DNA of 64,000 nucleotides from Haloprofundus salinisoli (GTDB lineage: Archaea; Halobacteriota; Halobacteria; Halobacteriales; Haloferacaceae), in the NCBI RefSeq assembly GCF_020097815.1, contig NZ_CP083663.1, forward strand, positions 1,302,001 to 1,366,000, given 5' to 3'. Shown one piece after another: positions 8,036 to 16,094 of this stretch; the stretch's first letter is position 1, and each line of letters opens with the position of its first letter. A program made the translations under genes and the position numbers. The notes under the pieces were generated by a model. The model was not told the origin of the DNA. It did not search any database and saw only the letters and a program-made list of their open reading frames with translations.

Positions 8036-8458
8036 ATGGGTATGGGCTCGGACATGTACCGGCAGCAGATTCTCGACCACTACAAGAACCCGCGCAACTA
8101 CGGCGAGATGGAGGACCCGACGTTCTCACACGTGGGCGAGAACCCCTCCTGCGGGGACACCATCAAGGTCGACGTTCGCCTCGAAGACGACGGCGAGACC
8201 ATCGAGTACGTCTCCTTCACCGGCGACGGCTGTGCCATCTCGCAGGCCAGCGCCAGTCTGCTCTCGGAGAAACTGCAGGGGAGGACGCTCGACGAACTGG
8301 CAGCGATGGACACCGACGACGTGACCGAGATGCTCGGCGTCGACATCAGTCCGATGCGAATCAAGTGCGCGGTGCTCGCGCGACAGGTCGCCCAGGACGG
8401 CGCAAAACTCCACGAAGGCGAACTCGACGACCTCGACAGAACCGTCACCGAGGAGTGA
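8036..8458 (+). CDS. sufU: Fe-S cluster assembly protein SufU
   Basis: 140 aa. The three family cysteines are present: C39 in NPSCGDTI, C66 in GDGCAISQASASLL and C111 in RIKCAVLA. The DYKNPRNYG-like start (LDHYKNPRNYGEM) is also typical. A GGAGG Shine-Dalgarno sequence lies about 6 bases before the ATG, unusual among the mostly leaderless genes here. SufU accepts sulphur from SufS (4918-6195), in other lineages through a zinc site formed by these cysteines. Co-location with sufS supports the assignment. Confidence 0.94.
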   Translation: MGMGSDMYRQQILDHYKNPRNYGEMEDPTFSHVGENPSCGDTIKVDVRLEDDGETIEYVSFTGDGCAISQASASLLSEKLQGRTLDELAAMDTDDVTEMLGVDISPMRIKCAVLARQVAQDGAKLHEGELDDLDRTVTEE

Positions 8459-8583
8459 GGAACGAAGCGGCGTCGGGACTCGGTGACCGTACAGAACCGC
8501 TAGCAGGACTCTTCTCGCGGTTCTCTCTTTCAGCGCGGGACGACGATACGAACAGATACGTCGTCACAGCCCGTATCACTGTC

Positions 8584-8715
8584 ATGGCACAACACCCCAC
8601 ACAGACATACGAATGCGCCGACTGCGGCCGACGGCTACGGACGAACGCGCCGCCGGGACACTGTTCGACGTGCGGCGGGGAGATGCTGAATCTCAGCATC
8701 ACCCGGAACAGTTAG
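8584..8715 (+). CDS. Rubrerythrin-like zinc-ribbon small protein
   Basis: 43 aa. Two CxxC knuckles, CADCGRRL and CSTCGGEM, predict one zinc or iron site like the rubredoxin-like domain of rubrerythrin. Proteins of this type and size are widespread in haloarchaea; the role is unknown. Its stop is 14 bp from the radA stop on the other strand (convergent). Length, motif spacing and codon bias all support a real gene. Confidence 0.85.
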   Translation: MAQHPTQTYECADCGRRLRTNAPPGHCSTCGGEMLNLSITRNS

Positions 8716-8731
8716 AGAGAGTTTTCGAGGA

Positions 8732-9763
8732 CTATTCGGGCTTCAGGCCTTCGTTTTTGACGCGCATGACGGCTTCGCCGTCGGGGAGGTTCGGCGCGTC
8801 GACGAGGCGGACGATACGCTTGTCGCCCTTCGATTTGCGGAGGTACATCCGGAACGTCGACTTGTGGCCGAGGATGTTCCCACCGATGGGCTGGGTCGGG
8901 TCGCCGAAGAACGCGTCGGGGTTGGCGGACACCTGGTTCGTCACGATGATCACGCAGTTGTGGAGGTTGCCGACGCGGTCGATGTCGTGGAGGTGGCGGT
9001 TGAGCTTCTGCTGGCGGTCGGCGAGGTTCCCGCGGCCGACGTACTCGGCGCGGAAGTGCGCCGTCAGCGAGTCGACACAGAGGAGGCGAACCGGCCACTC
9101 CGTGTCAGTGTGTTCGCTGGCGAGTTCCTCGGCCTTCTCGGCCAGCAGCATCTGGTGGTTGGAGTTGAACGCCTTCGCGACGTGAATCTTGTCGAGGAAG
9201 TCGTCGATGAGTTCCTCCATCGCGTCGTCGTCGGCCGGAGTGCCCTCGATTTCGCGATCGTCCATCGTCGCCTGCAGCACGTCGTCGTCGAGGCCGCGCA
9301 CCATGTCGTCGATTCGCTCGGGGCGGAACGTGTCTTCGGAGTCGACGAAGATACAGGAACCGCGGAGACCGCCCTGTTCCTTCGGGAGTTGGACGTTGAC
9401 GGCCATCTGGTGCGTGATCTGCGATTTACCCGCACCGAACTCGCCGTACACCTCGGTGATAGACTGGGTTTCGAGTCCGCCGCCGAGGAGGTCGTCGGCT
9501 TCCGGAATCTGCCAGCTGAGTTTGCCGATGGTCTGACGGCGTTCGAGCACCGTCGAACCGGTCTCGAAGCCGCCGATGTCGGCGGCGTCGCGGGCGGCGA
9601 GGACTACGTCGTTGGCCGTGCTCTCGCCGATGTCGGCCTTCGAGCCGAGGTCGCTCGGACTCGCGACGGCGATGCTCTCGTACGTCCGGTAGCCGGCTTC
9701 CATGAGTTTGTCTGCGGTCGCGGGGCCGACGCCGGGGAGGTTTTCGAGGTCGTCATCTGCCAT
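8732..9763 (-). CDS. radA: DNA repair and recombination protein RadA
   Basis: 343 aa. Helix-hairpin-helix domain (residues 1-60, [11 protein letters not shown]), F66-E-T-G polymerisation motif, Walker A GEFGAGKS at 107-114, Walker [13 protein letters not shown], and loop 2 with [14 protein letters not shown] and [11 protein letters not shown]. It forms the strand-exchange filament in homologous recombination. No intein is present, unlike in some haloarchaeal radA genes. A close paralogue lies at 1010-2041, and this copy has the more conventional Walker A region. Transcription probably starts about 10 bases before the ATG from the TATA box at 9792-9796. Confidence 0.98.
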   Translation of the reverse strand: MADDDLENLPGVGPATADKLMEAGYRTYESIAVASPSDLGSKADIGESTANDVVLAARDAADIGGFETGSTVLERRQTIGKLSWQIPEADDLLGGGLETQSITEVYGEFGAGKSQITHQMAVNVQLPKEQGGLRGSCIFVDSEDTFRPERIDDMVRGLDDDVLQATMDDREIEGTPADDDAMEELIDDFLDKIHVAKAFNSNHQMLLAEKAEELASEHTDTEWPVRLLCVDSLTAHFRAEYVGRGNLADRQQKLNRHLHDIDRVGNLHNCVIIVTNQVSANPDAFFGDPTQPIGGNILGHKSTFRMYLRKSKGDKRIVRLVDAPNLPDGEAVMRVKNEGLKPE

Positions 9764-9781
9764 TGTACATCCGGCTTGCGC

Positions 9782-9824
9782 CCCACCGGATATAAAGCCT
9801 CGTTAACAGGGAAGTGAAAGTGAA
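9782..9824 (-). promoter_or_regulatory. radA promoter with TTCACTTTC element
   Basis: On the minus strand TTCACTTTCAC (9824-9814) precedes a TTTATATCC TATA box (9796 downwards) and CCGGTGGG (9789-9782). The RadA-paralogue promoter has the same blocks at exactly the same distances. The box is about 30 bp from the ATG, so the leader is very short. The conserved element and spacing suggest a common regulator. Confidence 0.8.
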
Positions 9825-9897
9825 AATGGAGGCGAGCGCGGGGTTCGTCGGGTAACGGCCGAGAACGTTCAAAAGCGAAGAGTTCGAGAGGCGCGCG

Positions 9898-10509
9898 TCA
9901 GTCCCAGGGGTGGCCGCCGCGTGAATCCGGCCACAGCGGGTACCAGTAGCGTTCGTCGTCCTCGATGCCGAGTTCGCCGTCAAGGACGGATTGCAGTTTG
10001 AACTCGACGCGCTGGTTACGCTCGTGGCCCGTCTGCGGGGCGAACGGGTAGTACGCGCCGCGGCGGAACGAGTAGATCCAGTACGCGTGGACGTTCTCGT
10101 CGGGTTTCTCGAAGCCGAACACCGCCGCGAGGAGACGAGAGCCGTAGCCGCGTTCGATGAACTCGTCGGCGGCGAAGTGGATACTCGTCACGAGGTCCTC
10201 GGGGTCGTTGTCCTCCAGCACTACCCACTGGTAGCCGTGGCTGTCTTCGTGGCGACGGAACGTCGTCCCCGTCTCCTCGCTGCCGGCGTGGAGGATGGCC
10301 TCGACTTCGTCGAGCGTCTCGGCGAAGTCCGTGCTATCGACCGACGAGAAACAGAGCGCCGCCGCGCCGACGTGGTCGTAGCCGAGATCAGCTTCCATCG
10401 TCAGGTACGCCGTCGACATCCCGAAGAGGTCCTCGGGGTCGGCCGCGCGCGTCGCGTCCGCCTCCGCGCGGAGTCCCAGCACGGAGCGAATCGAGTCGAA
10501 CAGTCCCAT
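9898..10509 (-). CDS. pspAB: PspA-associated protein PspAB
   Basis: 203 aa. It starts MGLFDSIRSVLGL, has a soluble alpha/beta body and ends with WYPLWPDSRGGHPWD, matching the haloarchaeal PspAB family as I remember it. That family is typically encoded beside htpX, and the htpX-like protease lies directly upstream on the same strand (113 bp gap). The pairing suggests a role in the membrane-stress (phage-shock-like) response, perhaps partnering PspA or HtpX. No catalytic motif is visible. Confidence 0.82.
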   Translation of the reverse strand: MGLFDSIRSVLGLRAEADATRAADPEDLFGMSTAYLTMEADLGYDHVGAAALCFSSVDSTDFAETLDEVEAILHAGSEETGTTFRRHEDSHGYQWVVLEDNDPEDLVTSIHFAADEFIERGYGSRLLAAVFGFEKPDENVHAYWIYSFRRGAYYPFAPQTGHERNQRVEFKLQSVLDGELGIEDDERYWYPLWPDSRGGHPWD

Positions 10510-10622
10510 GGCTACCCATCAGTGCTCCGCTGGTTAGGACGTTTCTGTCTGGCGGGCGATCCGACGGAGACGCCGTCGGGGTGACAGGAGACGGAAAACA
10601 GGACGTCTACCGCGAAGTTCGC

Positions 10623-11492
10623 TCAGAACCCTTCCATCTCGCGCTCCAGTTGACGGAGGCGCTCGACGCGGTTCTCGGTGGAGGGGTGGGTGCTGGCGAT
10701 TTTGCCGATGAAGCCGCTGCGGATGGGGATGATGAAGAACGCGTTCATCTCCGACTGCTCGCGCAGGTCCTCCTTCGGAACGTTGTCCATCCGGCCGTCG
10801 ATGGTCAGCAGCGCGGAGGCGAGTGCCCCGGGCTTGCCGGTGATTGTCGCCCCGCCGCGGTCGGCAGAGTACTCGCGGTAGCGCGAGAGCGCTCGGATGA
10901 GCAGGAACGAGACGATCCACACGACGAGCGAGACGAGGATGGCCACGATGATGGGCGCACCCCCCTCGCGGCGGCTGCCGCCGCCGAACCAGAAGCCCCA
11001 GCGGACGATCATGAACGCGACCGTCGAGAGGAACGACGCGATGGTCATCACCATCACGTCGCGGTTCTTCACGTGCGCGAGTTCGTGGGCCATCACGCCT
11101 TCCAACTCCTCCTGGTCGAGCGTCTGCAGCAGCCCCGTTGTGACGGCGACGGTGGAGCTCTTCTGACTCCGACCGGTCGCGAACGCGTTCGGGACGCGCG
11201 ACTGCGCGACGGCGACGTCGGGTTTCGGGAGGTCCGCCTGCTGGCAGAGCCGGCCGACCATCGCGTGTAGCTGCGGATACTCGTCCTCGCTGACCTTCTT
11301 CGCGCCCATGCTGTACAGTGCGAGCCTGTCGCTGAAGAAGAACTGGGCGAGGAAGAAGATGCCCACGAATATCAGCATGGACGTGTATCCGATTTGAGAG
11401 AGTACCCCCACGAAGGCGATGTAGAGGGCGAACAGGAGGAACATCGTGAGCGCCATGCGCCCGCGAAGCCCCCAGTCGGGTTTCCATTCCAT
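10623..11492 (-). CDS. htpX: HtpX-family membrane zinc metalloprotease
   Basis: 289 aa from the ATG at 11492 (MEWKPDWGLRGRM). Two N-terminal membrane segments, then the zinc site HELAH at 136-140 in GVMAHELAHVKNRD, two further membrane segments after FGGGSRREGG, and the third ligand region YREYSADRGGA. HtpX degrades damaged membrane proteins on the cytoplasmic side. Longer starts would add about 80 non-conserved residues over the promoter. It precedes pspAB in the same direction, consistent with a membrane-stress operon. Confidence 0.94.
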   Translation of the reverse strand: MEWKPDWGLRGRMALTMFLLFALYIAFVGVLSQIGYTSMLIFVGIFFLAQFFFSDRLALYSMGAKKVSEDEYPQLHAMVGRLCQQADLPKPDVAVAQSRVPNAFATGRSQKSSTVAVTTGLLQTLDQEELEGVMAHELAHVKNRDVMVMTIASFLSTVAFMIVRWGFWFGGGSRREGGAPIIVAILVSLVVWIVSFLLIRALSRYREYSADRGGATITGKPGALASALLTIDGRMDNVPKEDLREQSEMNAFFIIPIRSGFIGKIASTHPSTENRVERLRQLEREMEGF

Positions 11493-11682
11493 ACTCAAAC
11501 ATACCGTCTGCGAAGCATAAACCCTGTCGGAAACGGGGGCCAGATAGTGCGATACTCGAAAACCGACGGCGGAAGCCGACGGTTCGTCGGTCGCGGACGA
11601 CCACAACCACCCATCCGAACCGACTTCGGCAACCCTGACGGGACGGGCGAGGCTACTTGCCGCCGTCGTCCCTTCGAGCGAT

Positions 11683-12600
11683 ATGGACACTGTACTCGTC
11701 ACCGGCGGACTCGGCCGTTCGGGTCGCTGGGTCGTCAACCGACTCGCCGAGGACTACGACGTACTCTGCATTGACCTGTCGCAACCGGGCTTCGAGGTGT
11801 CGGAGCGCCCGCGAATCGACTTCCGGGCCGCCGACCTGACCGACCGCGGGGAGACGTTCGACCTCGTCTCCGAGTTCGACCCCGTCGCCGTCGTCCACTG
11901 GGCGGCGCTCCCGTCGCCGACGCGCCACGCAGGCGGCCGGGTGTTCGAGACGAACACGATGGCGACGTACAACGTGCTCGTCGCCGCTGCGCGGCGAGGG
12001 GCCAACATCGTCTGGGCGTCGAGCGAGAGCGCCTACGGCTTCCCGTTCGCCCGCGAGACGCCGCTACCCGACGAACTTCCCGTCACCGAAGCCCATCCGA
12101 TGCGACCCGAGGACCCGTACGGCACCTCAAAAGTCGTCGGCGAGGAGATTGCGAAGATGGTCGTCCGTCGCTACGGCGTCTCGGTCGCCTCGGTTCGCCC
12201 GTCGTGGATTCAGTACCCTGGCGAGTACAACTGCCGCGACCGAGACGATCTTCGGGAGGACCGACCGCTCTCGGAACTCGACCTCGACGTCGGCGTCGGT
12301 AACTTCTGGTCCTACGTCGACGTGCGCGACGTGGCGTCGCTCGTTGCGACGGCGCTCGACACCGAGTTCGACGGCCACGAAGCGTTCCACGCCGTCGCCG
12401 CCGAGAACTATCTCGGCGTCGCGACGCTCGACGCGATCGAGGAACAGTTCGGCGCACTCCCCGAGAACACCGACCTCGACGGCGAGGCGTCCGCGCTGTC
12501 GACGGCGAAAGCCGACCGCCTGCTCGACTGGCGACCCGCTCACCCGTGGCGCGAGGCGGCCGACGAATCGGTCGCCGAACCTGACCTCCTCGCGGACTGA
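11683..12600 (+). CDS. NAD-dependent epimerase/dehydratase (extended SDR)
   Basis: 305 aa. N-terminal Rossmann motif VTGGLGRSGRWV, then WASSESAYGFPF, and the catalytic Y-x-x-x-K in DPYGTSKVVGE. The C-terminal part (RPSWIQYPGEYN, FWSYVDVRDVASL) is usual for extended SDRs acting on sugar nucleotides. The substrate cannot be read from sequence. It is followed 41 bp later by a phosphoribosyltransferase gene. Two other intact SDRs (29274-30293, 45561-46403) and one remnant (19308-19433) occur in the window. Confidence 0.88.
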   Translation: MDTVLVTGGLGRSGRWVVNRLAEDYDVLCIDLSQPGFEVSERPRIDFRAADLTDRGETFDLVSEFDPVAVVHWAALPSPTRHAGGRVFETNTMATYNVLVAAARRGANIVWASSESAYGFPFARETPLPDELPVTEAHPMRPEDPYGTSKVVGEEIAKMVVRRYGVSVASVRPSWIQYPGEYNCRDRDDLREDRPLSELDLDVGVGNFWSYVDVRDVASLVATALDTEFDGHEAFHAVAAENYLGVATLDAIEEQFGALPENTDLDGEASALSTAKADRLLDWRPAHPWREAADESVAEPDLLAD

Positions 12601-12641
12601 CCCGCGGTGGGTTTTTGCGACCGAGTGGCACACCGTAGCGT

Positions 12642-13277
12642 ATGGTGTTCGACGACAGAACCGACGCGGGCGAGCGATTGGCCGACCTGCTCGAACGACG
12701 GGACGTCGAATCCGACCTCGTGCTTGCGATTCCGCGCGGCGGACTCCCGGTCGGCCGCGCCGCCGCCGACCGACTCGCCGTTCCTCTCGACGTCGTCGTC
12801 GCGGAGAAACTCGGCGCGCCGGGCAACCCGGAGCTCGCCATCGGAGCCGTCGCGGGCGACGGGAGCGTCTGGTTGAACGACGAGCTGATCGACCACCTCG
12901 GCGTGTCGTCGGCGTACGTCGAGAAGGTCCGCGAGAACGAAGCCGAGAACGCCCGCGAGAAGGTCGCGTCCTACCGTGGAGGAAAGCCAGTGCCGGAACT
13001 GGAGGACAAACGAGTCGTCCTCGTCGACGACGGCATCGCAACGGGCGCGACGGCCATCGCCTGCCTCCGGCAGATACGAAACGCCGGGACGGCGCACGTC
13101 ACCCTCGCGGTTCCGGTCGCCCCCGGAGACGCCGAATCACGGCTCGCGGGTGAGTTCGACGCGTTCGTCTGCGTCCAGTCGCCGAGGGAGTTTGGCGCGG
13201 TCGGCCAGTACTACCGGTCGTTCGAACAGGTGTCGAACGAGGAGGCGCGGGCGATGCTGGAGTCGTACGAGCCGTGA
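12642..13277 (+). CDS. Phosphoribosyltransferase-domain protein
   Basis: 211 aa. Early PRIPRGGLPVGRAAAD segment, then the PRPP-binding motif VVLVDDGIATGATAIA near residue 130. This is a type I phosphoribosyltransferase fold without the long C-terminal extension of salvage enzymes of known specificity. Similar haloarchaeal and bacterial stand-alone proteins are annotated only at domain level, so the base substrate is unknown. The ATG at 12642 follows a T-rich leader (TTTTTGCG) that may include the promoter. Confidence 0.88.
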   Translation: MVFDDRTDAGERLADLLERRDVESDLVLAIPRGGLPVGRAAADRLAVPLDVVVAEKLGAPGNPELAIGAVAGDGSVWLNDELIDHLGVSSAYVEKVRENEAENAREKVASYRGGKPVPELEDKRVVLVDDGIATGATAIACLRQIRNAGTAHVTLAVPVAPGDAESRLAGEFDAFVCVQSPREFGAVGQYYRSFEQVSNEEARAMLESYEP

Positions 13278-13378
13278 ACGGCGAGCGGATGCGCGTCGAG
13301 CGCACCTGAAGACGGGGACTCGGGCGGCGGGACGCGGTAGTCGTCGGTCTTAAACATCCGAGCGGCTTAGCCTGGACA

Positions 13379-14500
13379 ATGAGTCAAACGCGCGAGTTCT
13401 GTCCGCGCTGCGGAAACCCGGTCGAGGAGCGGTCCGAACCGCTGCCGGGTGCGCCGCGCGAACGCGACGAGGTGCTCTGCAACGCGTGTTACTTCGAGGA
13501 TTTCGACCTCGTTGACGCGCCCGACCGGGTGACGGTCCGGGTCTGTGCGAACTGCGGGGCGGTCCACCGCGGCAACCGCTGGGTCGACGTCGGCGCGCGC
13601 GACTACACCGACGTCGCCGTCGACGCCGTCAGCGAGTCGCTGGGCGTCCATCTCAAAGCCCGGGACGTGGCGTGGGCCGTCGAACCCGAGCAGGTCGACC
13701 AGAACACGATTCGGATGCACTGTCAATTCTCCGGCGTCGTCCGCGGGACGTACGTCGAAGAGGAAGTCGTCGTTCCCGTCTACATCTCGCGGGAGACGTG
13801 CCAGCGCTGCGGGCGCATCGCCGGCGGCTACTACGCCAGCGAGATTCAGATCCGCGCCGAGAGCCGCGAACCGACGCCCGACGAGCAGTCGCGGGCGGTC
13901 GACATCGCCGAGGAGTTCGTCGCCAAGCGCGAGGAGGCCGGCGACCGAAACGCGTTCATCACCGAGTCGAAAGAGGTCGCCGACGGCACCGACATCAAAC
14001 TCTCGACGAACCAACTGGGGCAGGCGGTCGCCACGCGCATCACCCGCGAACTCGGCGGCAACGTCGAGAGCTACCCGACGCTCGTCACCGAAGACAGCGA
14101 CGGCAACGAGGTGTACCGCGTCACCTACGCGGTCCGTCTGCCGCGTTACACGCCCGGGACGGTCATCGACCCCGACGACGAGGAGGGGCCGGTGCTGGTC
14201 CGGAGCGTCAAGGGGAACCTGAAGGGGACGCGACTGACGACGGGCGACCGCTACGAGGCGCGCTTCGAGGAGGGTGAGACGCCCGACGCCCGCGAACTCG
14301 GCTCGGTCGACGACGCCGAAGAGACGACCGTCGTCGCCGTCGAGGACGACCACGCAGTGCAGGTGCTCGATCCCGAAACGTACCAGTCGAAAACCATCGC
14401 GCGACCGTCGTACTTCGACCCCGACGCCGACACGGTGTCGGTGCTGAAGAGTCGGGCGGGACTGCACATCCTCCCCGAGGACGCCGTCGGCGACAAATGA
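13379..14500 (+). CDS. NMD3 homologue (ribosome-associated zinc protein)
   Basis: 373 aa. Four zinc knuckles in the N-terminal 150 residues: CPRCGNP, CNACYFE, CANCGAVH and CQRCGRIAGGYYASEIQIR. This is the arrangement of eukaryotic NMD3, the 60S export adaptor. The archaeal proteins keep the N-terminal domains and lack the nuclear export tail. A role in large-subunit biogenesis is inferred from the family. The gene stands alone between a phosphoribosyltransferase and a small HTH protein. Confidence 0.92.
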   Translation: MSQTREFCPRCGNPVEERSEPLPGAPRERDEVLCNACYFEDFDLVDAPDRVTVRVCANCGAVHRGNRWVDVGARDYTDVAVDAVSESLGVHLKARDVAWAVEPEQVDQNTIRMHCQFSGVVRGTYVEEEVVVPVYISRETCQRCGRIAGGYYASEIQIRAESREPTPDEQSRAVDIAEEFVAKREEAGDRNAFITESKEVADGTDIKLSTNQLGQAVATRITRELGGNVESYPTLVTEDSDGNEVYRVTYAVRLPRYTPGTVIDPDDEEGPVLVRSVKGNLKGTRLTTGDRYEARFEEGETPDARELGSVDDAEETTVVAVEDDHAVQVLDPETYQSKTIARPSYFDPDADTVSVLKSRAGLHILPEDAVGDK

Positions 14501-14614
14501 CGGGCGGAGCGGAGAGCGAGTAAAAGCGGTAGAGTCGGGAACTCCCGTCGCTACGCGAGAGTAGAGTCGCATCGCTGCGCGAGGTTCATCGGACGAAGTC
14601 AGGAGTAAAAACGC

Positions 14615-14803
14615 TCAGTCGGCGCGGGCGGGGGTCACCGACTCAGACGACGACGGAGTGGCCTCACGGAGCGCGATACCGTGGGCGGCGAGCACCTTCC
14701 GGAACTCCGCTTGCGACTTCCCGGCGCGGGAAGCGGCCTGCGCGAGCGTCAGGGTTCCGCTGCGGTACAGCGTCAGCGCCGTCGTGAGGGAGTGAGTGTG
14801 CAT
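14615..14803 (-). CDS. Small helix-turn-helix-like haloarchaeal protein (DUF7317-like)
   Basis: 62 aa from the ATG at 14803 (MHTHSLTTALTLYRSGTLT). The segment LTLAQAASRAGKSQAEFRKV looks like a helix-turn-helix of the small UPF0175/DUF7317 type; the family name is from memory. A CTTTAAAT box about 35 bp upstream is a plausible TATA element, which argues against the longer start at 14836. Such proteins may be antitoxin-like or minor regulators. No toxin partner is adjacent. Confidence 0.7.
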   Translation of the reverse strand: MHTHSLTTALTLYRSGTLTLAQAASRAGKSQAEFRKVLAAHGIALREATPSSSESVTPARAD

Positions 14804-15026
14804 CTGCGTTCGAGGAGAGATACAGAATAGGTGCATTTAAAGCTATCGTGAGAGTACGTGCCACTACCCATCAGTAGGAAGCATATTCGATTGACGATTG
14901 TCCAATATATTCTCCATAAGGAGGACATAGAGGTAAGAGAATGAACAATCGTGTCATACGTGTTCGGCAAATTCTGCCAACGGGTGAGTGAACAGCTACA
15001 AATGGGGGTGTGCCGAACGCGGGTGT
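14804..15026. other. AT-rich intergenic region between two small genes
   Basis: This 223-bp stretch is distinctly AT-rich for the window and holds the promoter of the leftward HTH gene (CTTTAAAT near 14840) and probably that of the rightward 28-codon gene. A 16-codon ORF at 14941-14991 has a GGAGG sequence 18 bases before its ATG but no other support. I see nothing else definite. Confidence 0.4.
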
Positions 15027-15113
15027 ATGGACCGACAGCAGTGGATAGCCATCTTCTTCGTCGTGCTCATGATCGGGTCGTCCGTCGTCTACGCGGGCGC
15101 GAGCCTGTTCTGA
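15027..15113 (+). CDS. 28-residue single-pass membrane peptide
   Basis: An ATG at 15027 opens MDRQQWIAIFFVVLMIGSSV and the peptide continues VYAGASLF to a TGA at 15111-15113. It is one short hydrophilic head followed by a membrane helix with a small-residue patch (GSS). I recall similar MDRRQW-type mini-proteins in haloarchaea but cannot verify it here. The reading frame uses haloarchaeal-type codons. It lies 53 bp before a Tat lipoprotein gene, perhaps co-transcribed. No function can be assigned. Confidence 0.65.
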   Translation: MDRQQWIAIFFVVLMIGSSVVYAGASLF

Positions 15114-15166
15114 ACGCGCGGGAGACGACCACAAAGCGTTTATCAGTTGGTTGTCAGCATCGGAGT

Positions 15167-16069
15167 ATGCGTCGCCGCACGTTCCTCGCGACTGCCGCAA
15201 CCGCACTCGGCGTGAGCCTCGCCGGATGCGCCCAACCCGCCGCCTCCCTCTACGTCTCCACTGCTGACGAGGACGACGAACTCGCCGAACGGACCAGCCG
15301 GCAGGTGACGAACCAAACGGCACCTGTCGTCCACGAACTCGCTACGAGCGGCTCTGTGACCATCCCTGAGGACGAGTGGCGTCCCGACACCACCCGAGTG
15401 ACCGAGCACGAGGGGCGGTACTACACGTTCTCCGACGAAGTGGTGGACGTCGAGCGGCGGAAGTCGTACACCGCCGAGTTAGACCTTAACCCACCGAACA
15501 CCGAGGGCCAGAGCGTCGAACTGTCGGCACTTCCAGAACCCGACCGCGAACTGGTGGGAGAGCTGCTCGAACTTCGAGACGTGACACAGACCGGCGACGG
15601 ACCGGAGATCGGAGGCAGTCGAGTGTACTCAGTTGCAGAGGAAGAACAGTCCGAACTTGTTCCGGAACCCGCGTACGAGTTCGTCGTCGTCGACGACGAA
15701 ACGTACGGTCTGAGTATCGGTGATTCCGAGTATACGCAGTTCAGAACCTACCGATACACGGCCGAGGAAGTCGCCGGAAGCACCGCGGAGTACGCCGGTC
15801 AGATTCGAGACGAGTATCTGTTCACCCTCTCTGGGCTGTCGAACGGCGAACGCGACCTGTTCGAGACAGCCATCGAAGAGCAGAGCGTGTTCCAAGAGGA
15901 CGAGGCGACTGAAGCGTTCCGGTCGCTCGCAGACGAGATTCACGCTCACAAGGCGTTCGAGCTCACCGAAGACCGGGCGAGCGGATGGTACAGCGGCCAG
16001 TGGGTACTCGAATACGAAGGCGCCGTCTACTGGGTGACGGTCGACCACAACGACTGGGACGGCGAATAG
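15167..16069 (+). CDS. Tat-exported lipoprotein of unknown function
   Basis: 300 aa. The N-terminus MRRRTFLATAATALGVSLAG is a twin-arginine signal and the following Cys (LAGCAQ) is a lipobox, so the protein should be anchored outside the cell membrane. The mature part is acidic with no recognised domain; repeated YRYTAEEVAG and EDEATEAFRSLADEIHAHKA-type segments suggest an alpha/beta fold. The longer ORF start at 14951 is rejected because it lacks a signal and runs through the mini-protein. It converges with the Fe-S helicase gene. Confidence 0.8.
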   Translation: MRRRTFLATAATALGVSLAGCAQPAASLYVSTADEDDELAERTSRQVTNQTAPVVHELATSGSVTIPEDEWRPDTTRVTEHEGRYYTFSDEVVDVERRKSYTAELDLNPPNTEGQSVELSALPEPDRELVGELLELRDVTQTGDGPEIGGSRVYSVAEEEQSELVPEPAYEFVVVDDETYGLSIGDSEYTQFRTYRYTAEEVAGSTAEYAGQIRDEYLFTLSGLSNGERDLFETAIEEQSVFQEDEATEAFRSLADEIHAHKAFELTEDRASGWYSGQWVLEYEGAVYWVTVDHNDWDGE

Positions 16070-16075
16070 GCGAAC

Positions 16076-16093
16076 CCAGCCGTCACCCCACAC
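16076..16093 (-). repeat. 18-bp echo of the helicase 3' end
   Basis: On the minus strand this repeats the last six codons of the helicase gene (16095-16112) 19 bp further on, with 15 of 18 bases identical. Two differences are silent in the helicase frame (GGC/GGT and GGT/GGC) and one changes the stop TGA to TGG. The match is short and GC-rich, so chance is possible. Confidence 0.35.
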
Positions 16094-16094
16094 C

